Shown here piece by piece: positions 54,299-64,000 of a stretch of DNA of 64,000 nucleotides; position 1 is the stretch's first letter; every line of letters begins with the position of its first letter. Source of the DNA: Batillaria attramentaria (Eukaryota; Mollusca; Gastropoda; Batillariidae). Both the position numbers and the translations under genes were made by a program. The DNA is taken from positions 411,001 to 475,000 of the forward strand of contig JACVVK020000039.1 of assembly GCA_018292915.2 (NCBI GenBank), in the 5' to 3' direction. The notes under the pieces were generated by a model. It did no database searches. It was not told the DNA's origin and saw only the letters and a program-made list of their open reading frames with translations.

Positions 54299-55417
54299 CA
54301 CTCCACCGACATTGGACAAACAGTTCTTCCGCTTCACATCGGCACTTTTCTTCGAAGGAAAGAAGAAAGAAAAACAACATTATAACTCTGCTGCAACGAT
54401 ACCTACGATAAGTAATGTTCAATTGATTCAAAGCACTCTGTTCTTTTGGGCTCTTTAGGGGGTATGAGATCATCCCTTATCAAAGCCAAAGGCTGCATGA
54501 GCGAGCGAAAGCCAACCAGCACCATATAAAGAAATCCGGTCACAGCAATGTCTATTTCAGGTTATGTTCACCGTATATATATGTAGCCTATAAGTCTGCG
54601 TTCACTTGGACTTTATTCAGCTCATGAATAATGCATGTTGCTCACACCGCGGATGAGTCGACCCGGTGTGTGTACAATGTACCGTTATAGCCCTGACGGG
54701 ATGAGAACAGTCCGCGGGCAGGTGTGTTACGACTTTTTATTGACTAGTAATTTGCATACAGACACAGTAAGTAGATATGCTTTGTTGGTTGGTGGACCAT
54801 TCAGGGTAGTGTGTGGGTCGTGACTGACCTGAGAGGGAGAGTACAGAATGAGACTTGAAACCGATTGTTGAGTGTATGCAAATTCATTGAAAACAGTCGA
54901 GTCAGCGATATTTGAGAACATCTCCACACTCAGCCCCCCCCTCCCCCCCCCCCCCGAATAGTTTAGAAAGAAACGAAAAGAAAACTGTAGACATAATAAT
55001 AAACAGAGAGATGACTAAGTCCCACTGAACCAAACCGATAGGACTGACTGACTGACTGCTGACGTTGATGTGAACTATGAGTTCGTTCGAGAGACTTTGA
55101 TGACTGCGGTCCGAAATACGAACTGTGGACACGACTGGGAACTGGAGATAAGGTGTGTGAATGGGCGATGAGGCTTTTGAACCCGTGATTAAGGGCTACA
55201 GCAATGGGCTTGTCTATGTAGTGGACGCTGGTAGTGTGTGATACACGGTAAACTTGACTCTGCGCAGCTGATACTGAGTCCAGTCAAAATCAGTCGACTA
55301 GACCGCTGTAGCCTGAAAGCCTCTATGTTGGTCATGAATTCTGACTGAGGGATAAAACTGAAGCTTACCGTCACAGCTGTAAGGCGGTACTGGTTGGTGT
55401 CCCTGTCTATTCAGGAA

Positions 55418-55555
55418 TGGGTGGGTGGGGTGAGTGTTCGGGGGATTTAACGTCCTTTTCCACCACGTACGGATGATATCAAAGACGGGGAAACGATGAA
55501 AAAGCCAGCACAAATATCTGGCCACAGCCGGGATACGAACTCCTATTCCGTAGGC
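55418..55555 (-). mobile_element. SINE of the main family, minus strand
   Basis: The inverse of the SINE tail and body is clear (GGTGGGTGGGG, ATTTAACGTCCTTTTCCACC, GATATCAAAGACGGGG, AAAAAGCCAGCACAAATAT) through a B-box remnant. The head is lost or diverged. Confidence 0.8.
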
Positions 55556-56087
55556 TGAAGGAAAATCGTATTTCTCTCAAAGTCACGAAAACGGTCGTGA
55601 TGGCCAAATGAACCATCTTCAGTGTTGCCTGGCAACAGCCTTACAGCTTCAAAAGCGGCAGATTGTCCATCCCAGGAGCAGCAGAAGAGACTTTAAAACA
55701 AAGAAATGAATAAATTCAAACAATTAATTAAATGATTGATTCATTGATTAATTGTAATTTATCTATGCACTCATGTCCGAAATCACTCCTTCTCGAGGCC
55801 AGTGCTGGTTAAACAAGTTTTATGCAGCTGTACTGATCACTTCCTGGCAAGTTTTAAGTCTCACAGTCCTGTTTAGTATTCATGTTTAAGTTGTGCGGGT
55901 TTGTGACTAGCTGAGACCTGATCATTAGATCGTGACCTCTTACGACCCCTGGGGAATACCGTGTCAAGGGCGTGACCGCTGATTGAGTCAGTGAAGCGTG
56001 TAATTATGCGGGGGTTTTTGCAACGCTTGTTTCTTTTGTTACTCTCGCATTTCCTTATGCCGCTATGCACACTGTGCCACTTCCGTC

Positions 56088-56119
<32 letters not shown>

Positions 56120-56132
56120 CGTGTGTTCGCCT

Positions 56133-56272
56133 TTTTCATAAGGGTGATATGAAAGACGGGACAACGAGGAAAAAAGCCAGCACTAATATTTTGCTCCCAG
56201 TCTGGATTCGAACTCACGACCCCAGCATTGAAAGTCCAACGCTCTACCATTTGGCTAACATGATCCCGGCTT
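56133..56272 (-). mobile_element. SINE of the main family, minus strand, lacking its 3' end
   Basis: The inverse contains AAGCCAGCACTAATATTTTG, the B box GATTCGAACTCACGA and GTCCAACGCTCTACCATTTG. The 3' end has been replaced by a (GA)n array at 56091-56120. Confidence 0.8.
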
Positions 56273-56278
56273 CCACGA

Positions 56279-56310
56279 GAGAACGAACGAACGAACGAAC
56301 GAACGAACGA
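56279..56310. repeat. (GAAC)n microsatellite
   Basis: About eight ACGA/GAAC tetramers. Confidence 0.9.
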
Positions 56311-56410
56311 AACTTTATTTTACAAGGATAAAAGATTAGGTGCACAGACCTGTCTTACATCTTGTCCTTGCTAGGCTACAACTAAGTAAGTTAAACTAAG
56401 TAAAGCGCGT

Positions 56411-56532
<122 letters not shown>

Positions 56533-56869
56533 GAGATATATCAAAAGAAAGAAATGCGGGAGGGGGGGGGGGGAGAAGAGAAAACGATTATGCGATTATG
56601 TATATCAAATAGTAGTTAAAAAGAGAGAGAGAGAGAGAGAGAGAGAGGTCCGATCTGTCAGATGATTTAACCACAGTACAGTTTGCTATTTGCAAATTGT
56701 ATTTTGAACTATGCTGTTATGTCTCTGCTGAAGTGGGCCATGTCGGAGCGGGCAAAATGTATTCCTTACACACTAGTCAGTATCAGCGCGCAGAATGCTC
56801 AGTCTTCCACGCTTGGATGACGAAGACATCTAACGGGTTAAACTCCTGTGTGTATAGTTTTAACGTGAG

Positions 56870-57010
56870 ATGGTTCGTTTGTTAGTTGGTTGGTCTGTTT
56901 GTTCGATCGTTCGTTCGTTCATTCGTGCGTTTGTTTGTTTGTTTGTTTGTTTGTTTGTTTGTCTGTCTGTACGTTCGTTCGTCTCTTCGTCCGTTTGTTT
57001 GTACGATTGT
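56870..57010. repeat. (GTTT)n / (GTTC)n tetranucleotide array
   Basis: Interspersed GTTT, GTTC and GTCT tetramers. Frames across it are artefacts of the repeat. Confidence 0.85.
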
Positions 57011-57589
57011 TTTTCAAAGCCATGTCACTTCATACAACGGTTGAACGAGTGATTCACCGGGCTCATTTACTATTATTAGAAATGACGTTGTCTGGCTCCG
57101 CCCCTCCCCCCCCCCCCCCCCACACTCCCTATCTCCACCCCCACCCCCTCCTAAAGTGACAGTTCAAAATTTCTCCTAATTCCGCAAACAACACGCTGTC
57201 ACATAATTAAAACACATGGAGAACAAGAACGTAAGCTGCAGCGAGCACCATTGCGAATACTACTGCCCTACTGAAGCACTGTTGACTAACTTCGCTGTCA
57301 CTATGCAAGCGGCCGATTACTGACTCCGTCCTCGGTTGTTGTTGTGCGTTGAAATAAGAGCGGAAATAAAGTCCGGGTTTGACTATAAGGGCTGTTTTCC
57401 TCTCCACTTCCTGTCACGTGTACGTGTGGTGCAGTTCCCTCAGCCGCTGATAGTAACAGTTCGTCCTTTGATGGACCTTTGATAGGTCAGTCACACTCAC
57501 TGTCTTTCTGCCACAGTCTAAAGTCTAAAACACGTCTGAACTGAAACTGGGCTAAGCCTTCCTGCGGATATGTCACACTTGATAGAAGG

Positions 57590-57950
57590 CAGCTAATGTT
57601 TTGAAACAGTTGTGCTTGTGTGTGAGTATGTAAGCCCGATATAATCGTAATGCCCTGAAAGCGATACACTGCCGTATTCAGGCTATACGAGCGAAATTTC
57701 AAATTCTTCTACACAGCGGTTGCGACAACACAAGTCCATTTGAATGCGACTTTTTCCAGTCTACAGAGTTTGCAGATACCAACTACGGCAACACTAGCTG
57801 ACTCCTCGAAAATCGTGTCGCCTAAAGCCTTTTTTCATGGCGCAGTGCCAGCTTGTGAAATGCTGTCACTGTGCAGGTGTCTAAGTGGTACATGTACGGT
57901 CGTAGACACTACCAAAACAGTTCAGAACGATCTGTGAACATAGAATTATA
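57590..57950 (-). mobile_element. diverged MITE of the TTAA-associated family (copy G)
   Basis: Inverse landmarks are GCGCAGTGCCAGCTTGTG, GCTGTCACTGTGCAGGTGTC and CAGTTCAGAACGATCTGTGA. The other half is more diverged. Confidence 0.55.
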
Positions 57951-57959
57951 GGAAAATGT

Positions 57960-59120
57960 GTCTTATATTACCAGTGCTGGTAGCTAAGTGAGTGTTGGGA
58001 TTAAGACACACCGTTTACAGTTTTTGGAATCGTAACCAGAGAACAATTACAAAGATTCAGGAGGACCGCCCATGGCCATTCCGTATCCCCAGAACGACTA
58101 TAAAAACTGACTGGACTAACAAATCTAGACAAGCCGATGGTTGTGGGTAACCAGTGAAACAGGGTTGATTATACAAGAAAGGACATTTTGTTCAGTATCG
58201 CTTCTCAATCAAGACGACACAGTTTCGACTGACCAGTTGAAATAGGTCGGTAGGTACGAGTGTGATACCAAACGGTGATAGGCGTACTTGTAGATGTTTC
58301 ACCCTGGGTCACACTGATCACGGCAAAAGTAGGATTAGATTACACAGTACCGACCCATCTACATTAATCCTTTCATTCGTGCTACAAGTCACGGGAGGAT
58401 ATTGAAATGAGGCAGTTTAGGAGTCTTGGTAGTATTAACATGAATTTCGCTTGTTCCTTGATTTTATAGAGTTCTTAAAAGTGCATGTAACCTCAGTTTC
58501 TGGGTTTGGGTAAAAGAGGTTGTTTGATGTGCTGAAAAATGACAGACTTGACCCGAATTGTGACCTATATTTATCCATATCCCTGGGTGTGTGCAGGACG
58601 GTGTGTCGGGTTGGCAAGGACGCCGACTCACGCTAGTATTCGCTCGAGCTCCGGCGAGGACAAAAGACCTGAGGGATGTGTTGAGTTGCCGCAGCGCGCA
58701 CAAGATGCGTGATGCAGACTCCTGTACCCTTATTGTGCTCTTGGCATGGGTTATCTGTTGCTGATTGCTGTAAGTGCAGGGTGTATATCGGCCCCACTAT
58801 GTGATCACGTTGTTCTCTGTCTGTCAGAGGTGATTGAACGCTGACACAATTAGTTGGTCATTGGCTAGGTTACCAGTACAGTTGTAGAGGTGTAAGGAGG
58901 TGAAGGAAAGCAAGACACTGACTGATGTTTTCTGTGTCAGTTCTTACTGGAAACATGTTACATTCTTTCGACTTCGCACTGTGGTAATTACTGTATTCTT
59001 GTGCTTCGGATATGCAAGTCACTGAGCCCAAGACATTGAATACACAATCAGGGAGACCACATGCACACGGAAAAAAATATATTATTTTACAATAAACTGT
59101 ATGTTGTACTAACGTACACG
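57960..59120. other. gene-free stretch
   Basis: Nothing recognised; no long array and no exon-like frame. Confidence 0.45.
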
Positions 59121-59127
59121 CAAAAGT

Positions 59128-59129
<2 letters not shown>

Positions 59130-59193
<64 letters not shown>

Positions 59194-59227
59194 TGACACA
59201 CACACACTCAGAGAGAGAGAGAGAGAG
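59130..59227. repeat. (CA)n then (GA)n microsatellite
   Basis: About 30 CA units, a short break, then GA units. Confidence 0.95.
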
Positions 59228-59599
59228 CATTTCCAAGGCAACGATTTGTTCATTGTTGCACATTTTGATGAGTCATATTGCATCACGGTCCGTGCCGTTC
59301 ACACTCCGTGTTTGTATGCACGCAGGTCACGTGGTTGCCTCGCTTCAGTCACGGTCTGCCTATGTGGTGTATGTTGTTCAATGTGGGAATCGCTCCATAG
59401 TGATGGTTGGATGTATGGGTGATTGGTTGCGTAGTGACGCTTGTTTCTTTTTTCTTTTTTTTTAAGGAAGATGGGGGGGGGGGATGCTTCGACACTCAAA
59501 GGGGGTTCTTGGACGCCGAGGGGGTGGAAGTGGTCGTGGGGGCGGGAGGGGGTGCTTCAGTACAGCCGGGAAACTATATGCTTATTTTGGTATACTTTT

Positions 59600-59640
59600 T
59601 TTGCGGTTTTTTTTTTTTGGGGGGGGGGGGGGGGTGGAGG
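59600..59640. repeat. poly-T followed by poly-G tract
   Basis: About 12 T then about 17 G, like the tracts near 18440 and 22420. A C-run lies about 40 bases downstream. Confidence 0.8.
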
Positions 59641-60500
59641 AGGGACGGGAGTCGCTAAAGCACCCAAAGCACCCCCCCCCTCCCCCATCCCAGATCCGAC
59701 CCTGGTCGGTGTAAGATACATTGTCAGCCGGGCAAGCTTCAAGTACATCATTGTTGATTAAACCCGCCTCCACGCTGTGCGTGCTATGAAATTTGTTCAG
59801 CTCTCGGTGCTGAATTCCAGCTGCAGTATTTGCCTTGGCTCCACTCTGACATTTATTCCAGCCCTGAATGGGAAACACCTTTTTTTGTACAGTGTTCTTA
59901 ACGCACCGGCAGTCCGGCCATTGTGGTTTTTGTTCGTTATGCAAACAGCACAGGAACACTGTACCCCGGCCGGCTCTGTCTTTGTTCCTTCTCTCGTGTC
60001 TCTGCTGGTTTTGGCTGCTCTGGCAAACCATGATCGAGTCGTTGTTCAAAAGCTAGGGGAAAAAAAGAAGCCCCATTTCCACTTTACCCTGGGCCGGTTT
60101 ACCGCGGTTAGTTTCTAAGTAGTGGTGTCTGCTTCGCCTTCTATGCGAATGGCTGAAGTAGGGATCGTTTTAGTGATTGTTTCGTTTCTTTTTGTCTTTT
60201 GTCACGTTGGCCAGTCACTGTCTTGAACCTTGTTCTTCAAGCTTGCACTCGCAGGACACGAGCAGATGTAACCTCAGCACAATCATAGGATCAGTATCAC
60301 CTCATGCCTCAGCCCGAAAAATCCACCTCAAACCTGAGCCCGGCGGGTAGCCTGCGTGCAGTGCTGTCCCTACCCAGTGCTACGGCGCACTAGAGAGCAC
60401 GTGGTTCGAGGGCTGAACTGCAGACTGACAAAAAACGTCTTCTTTTACTTCTAATTAATTTTTAATATTTTGATTATCTCCGATCACTCGAGGTTCACGT

Positions 60501-60547
<47 letters not shown>

Positions 60548-61139
60548 AATAAACGCTGACTGCTTTTGTGGTCAAAAATCGCTACTGTAGTTCCGCCCTA
60601 AGCGTTTAGACCCAGCATGCCTTTCGGCGAGAACACGTGTTTTCCATTTTCTTCTGGGCGCTTTTGTGTTCTCGGCTTTTTGGCCGGGCGTCAAAGTGAG
60701 CATTCAGAAGGCCACAAAATTGAAGAGGCTTGTTCGCAGTTTCAAACCGAATTGTTTAAGATGATAAAGCCAGCGCAAACAAAGCCAGGCAGGGAGGCAC
60801 GGGCAGAACTGTGACAGCAACACAACTTGACACTCACCCCTCATGTGCAGTTTAGCCACAACTGAACGAGCGTAAATTAGACGCAGCAAAGATTTTAACA
60901 CGTTTGTTTTAAGGACCCATTGCTATCATTTTGAGGCTCAAAGATCGTGCTGAGATGTGTTGGGGGTGTCCATCATTACACCACTGCACTAGTGAAAATA
61001 CTAGTACATACACAACTACATACACAGACAGCCTTGCCGCTCAGCTGACTGGAGCCAAAACACACTGAGTAGCCCGTGGCAGTGTCCCGCTCGGCAATCA
61101 GTGACAAACATGGTGGACGTCGGGTACGGACGGTTGAGT
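59641..61139. other. gene-free stretch
   Basis: No gene recognised. Contains (GT)n at 60503-60544. A segment near 60300-60420 (CCTCAAACCTGAG, CTAGAGAGCACGTGGTT) resembles 21470-21560, so it belongs to a dispersed repeat. Confidence 0.45.
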
Positions 61140-61265
61140 TTTCCTCGTTTGCACGGCCATCAAAAGTCAGCGTGTTGCATTCGGAGCTCTACTAATCTCT
61201 AAGCTAGGCTGTATCGGGCGGGCAGGCACAGTCATGAGCGCAAATGTTCCAAACCAGAATTCTCC
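61140..61265 (+). mobile_element. fragment of the TTAA-associated MITE family
   Basis: Recognisable by GCATTCGGAGCTCTACTAAT and CAGTCATGAGCGCAAATGTT, strongly diverged. Confidence 0.45.
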
Positions 61266-61561
61266 CTGTGTAAACTATACTGTATATAAAGCCTTGTAAT
61301 GGTAGCAATGGTTTCTCCAACTCTTTCCGCACGAACGGCCGCGTATGCGGCCCTACAACGCACATCGGTTTCAGACGAACGGCAGCATATGCGGATCGTG
61401 ATTTTCACAGTTTTTGTACAACATGACTAACAACAAAGTTATTCAAGTTTAAAAGTTGAAATTTCAGCAAAAGCTGCATAAATATGTTAGTCAACTACCC
61501 TGAGAATTTCAAGTCTGTGTCTTGTTTTTTTGTTTTTTGTTTTTTGTTTTTGTTTTGTTTT

Positions 61562-61565
<4 letters not shown>

Positions 61566-61658
<93 letters not shown>
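61566..61658. repeat. (GT)n microsatellite
   Basis: About 46 GT units preceded by a T/G-rich tract. Confidence 0.95.
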
Positions 61659-61660
<2 letters not shown>

Positions 61661-61724
61661 CTGAACCTCACAAATCGGCCCGTCTACAAGGGATGGCTGA
61701 GGAAAACTCGGCCCGTCCTGAATG

Positions 61725-62085
61725 AGTTAAAAGACCCATCGTCCATTAGTTCTACGTCCACATATCGTAATGACCTCTTTTGGCCGTGTCTAACACCGCG
61801 CCACTTCGGCACCTGCACAGTGACAGCATCTCAAAGACTGGCGCTGAGCCATCAGAAGGGTACACGTCACGCGGATAACATGGGCTGAGCGAGAGGCTTG
61901 CGGCATGGTCAACCGATGAGTAGGAGAATTTGAATTTTGGCCGGCTCACCGAGCCTCTAGACCGCACTGTCTCGCATTCAGAGCTGTACTGATGATTAGG
62001 ATAGGCTGTTTCCAGCATACATGTACACTCATAAGCGAAATTGTTCCAAACATAGGTTGGCTTCTGTGAACATGGAAACAGGGCG
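61725..62085 (+). mobile_element. MITE of the TTAA-associated family (copy H)
   Basis: Landmarks: CACAGTGACAGCATC, GGCGCTGAGCCATCAGAAG, AGAGCTGTACTGATGATTAG and AAATTGTTCCAAACATAGGT. It shares the AGGAGAATTTGAA and CCGCACTGTCTCGCATTC variant with copy D. Confidence 0.65.
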
Positions 62086-62869
62086 TTTTGCTGTAGCGGG
62101 TGTGTTTTCACGCGGGCTGGTATAACTGGTCGATAATCAGACACAGCGTAGAGAACAATTATCTCCTCAAGTGCCCTATCGTAAAAAAAAGTCTTGTTTT
62201 AAGAAGAGCCAGAAAAGTGCCATGTCACGCCTAGAACAAAGTTCGATTTGTCGCAGTAGTCCGTGCGACGAATTCATTCCGGACAAAGATGTGCGTTACA
62301 TACAGAGCTGACATGCTGGCTGACGAGGCGAGCACCGCGATATGGCCTGGGAGATTAAAAGAAAAAATGCGTCTTTAGACGCATCTGTTAGGCCAAGGTG
62401 GACGAAGTGTCACCATAGGCCTCCGATATTGTATTGCCTGTGGCCATTCTAAAAAAGAAAACAATCCGAACGAGACAGAGAGCATACCAAGTAGTCAGTG
62501 AACCAACACATCAAACGTAGCCATCGATATTGCCACAAGCCGGCTGTTTGCAAACCATCCAACCAGTCAACAAGATGTTGCAACACAGTTTGCTACAAGG
62601 TTTAGAATCGTGAGCTGGGTGCAGCTGTGTGTTCAGTGGAAGGGGGATTAATTCCCGACTTCCAACATCTGGCAACAGGTGGCGCCTCCACCCAGATAGA
62701 CACAGTGGCAGTTTTGACATAGGCTTATCGAGCGCAAATCCGTATTGATTTTTTAAGAATATGCGCTTTTTTTCACGTTGAAAGCGAAACCCAGAATGAA
62801 AGAGGTTTATGTGTGCACATTAAAGTCACCATTCCCAAGACCGCTGGACTTTATAAACGAAGATTTTTG
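62086..62869. other. gene-free stretch
   Basis: Nothing recognised. Confidence 0.4.
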
Positions 62870-62965
62870 TTTGGGAACTGTGACAGTCGTGCGCTTGTCA
62901 GTGACTCCGCCTTTACGCTCGATATAGTCTTAGAGATTAGTAGAGCTCCGAATGTAACACACTTA
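62870..62965 (-). mobile_element. fragment of the TTAA-associated MITE family
   Basis: The inverse has CTTTACGCTCGATATAGTCT and GAGATTAGTAGAGCTCCGAA, similar to the fragment at 61140. Confidence 0.4.
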
Positions 62966-63419
62966 CAGTGATGGCCGTGTTCGTAAACCACGTCCGCCAT
63001 TTTGCCCTTGTTGGCTGTACGAACACAGTGTGCTATCAGGTCGAGTTTGGCCGCAACGCTGTCAACAGTTACTGCGCTCCTGGCTTCAATCAGCTCAACG
63101 CAAGCCTGCCTACGGACGTATAATTATATGTGTATGTGTTTAAGTGGAGTGGAGTGGATTGGTGCAAGACATCACCCAAACAGCCGAGAAAGATGTGTGA
63201 GTCTAAAAATCTTATAAACTGGGCCTTTAACGTTTTGCAGTCGCCACGTCAGTTTGCCTTCTCAATCTCAGTCAGACTGACGTCTGTCGTCTGTTAGGCT
63301 TTCGCTGGCTCAGTGGGTGCAGGGTGGGTCGACCATTTTAAAGTCTTAGTCAAAACAGAGGACTGACAGAAACCGAAAAACAACCACGTTGGCGACAAGT
63401 AAAGTTATGCGTGTTAGGG

Positions 63420-63421
<2 letters not shown>

Positions 63422-63512
<91 letters not shown>
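63422..63512. repeat. (CA)n microsatellite abutting a MITE
   Basis: About 45 CA units. The MITE fragment starts right after it. Confidence 0.95.
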
Positions 63513-63513
<1 letters not shown>

Positions 63514-63702
63514 CCTAATGTGACAACGGTCGTAGCAGAATTTGAAAGTTCGGCCGCTCGTGCGAAGTGTAAACAACATTGTATCGCATTAAGAGCTGTA
63601 CTAATCATCAAGATCGAGTATTTCGAGCGTACAGGCGCACTTACGAACGAAACTGTTCCATAACATAAGCTGGCTTAGCAAAGATGGACTTAGTCCGTTT
63701 AA
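63514..63702 (+). mobile_element. MITE of the TTAA-associated family (copy J, left part missing)
   Basis: Starts inside the family sequence (GTGACAACGGTCGTAGCAG) and ends GGACTTAGTCCGTTTAA. The missing left half is replaced by the (CA)n array. Confidence 0.75.
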
Positions 63703-64000
63703 GCAGGTTGGGCAGAGTGAACAAGGGACACCACTCTACCCCACCCACCTCTATCCCTCTGCACCCATCCCTGCACACCACACCCTCACCACACTCCGTC
63801 ATTCACCACGACCCAATCATTCTTGTGTCACTTTATTTAAAAAAAAAAAAAATTCCAATCAGATTTGTTGCCCACCTACATCAGTCATACCGCTCATATG
63901 CCACTCAGCCCAGCTGCATATCAGATAGGTCAGATGCAATCTTCTCCATATAGACTTTCCGCTGTGTCTGTCAGACCATGATACAAACAAATCGAGTATG

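Overview
This is eukaryotic nuclear DNA, most likely from a mollusc and probably a gastropod. That assignment is an inference from the animal gene content, short exons in long introns, frequent long (GT)n/(CA)n arrays and abundant tRNA-derived SINEs. No ribosomal, tRNA or prokaryote-type genes were seen. All exon coordinates were read by eye from reading frame, GT-AG sites and remembered family conservation; no alignment was run.

Layout. (1) 530-7443, plus strand: the last eight exons (302 codons) of a NOX2-type NADPH oxidase. They cover the end of the membrane domain, the FAD-binding barrel and the NADPH-binding domain. The rest of the gene lies left of the window. A long 3' region with tandem repeats follows, to a candidate poly(A) signal near 9755. 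(2) 10617-12293, minus strand, convergent with NOX: an uninterrupted 558-codon LSM10-like gene (U7 snRNP Sm-like protein) with a very long RG/RS-rich tail. (3) 12630-33117, plus strand, divergent from LSM10: a 15-exon gene of about 795 codons that I read as FANCG/XRCC9, the TPR scaffold of the Fanconi anaemia core complex. Its introns are full of minisatellites, SINEs, LINE remnants and a 3.06-kb DNA transposon. (4) 33131-64000: no gene recognised. This half holds long dinucleotide arrays, a 0.9-kb deleted copy of the same transposon, several SINEs, a TTAA-associated MITE family and a CpG-rich segment of unknown nature.

The most unusual structure is in NOX intron 3. The intron end and the first 12 or so bases of the next exon are tandemly copied about 34 times, so each unit carries the same 3' splice acceptor as the true exon. 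In the 30 full units next to the exon every unit keeps the reading frame and none has a stop, so use of any of these decoy acceptors would give an in-frame valine-rich insertion between the FAD and NADPH domains. A 5'-truncated LINE with an open reverse-transcriptase frame sits inside this array. Other items worth a second look are a transposon family with 5-bp target duplications and symmetric internal motifs, a minisatellite built from a MITE terminus, and the large tail on LSM10.

The three genes do not form a pathway. NOX makes superoxide, LSM10 serves replication-dependent histone mRNA 3'-end processing, and FANCG serves DNA crosslink repair. LSM10 and FANCG share a short divergent promoter region.
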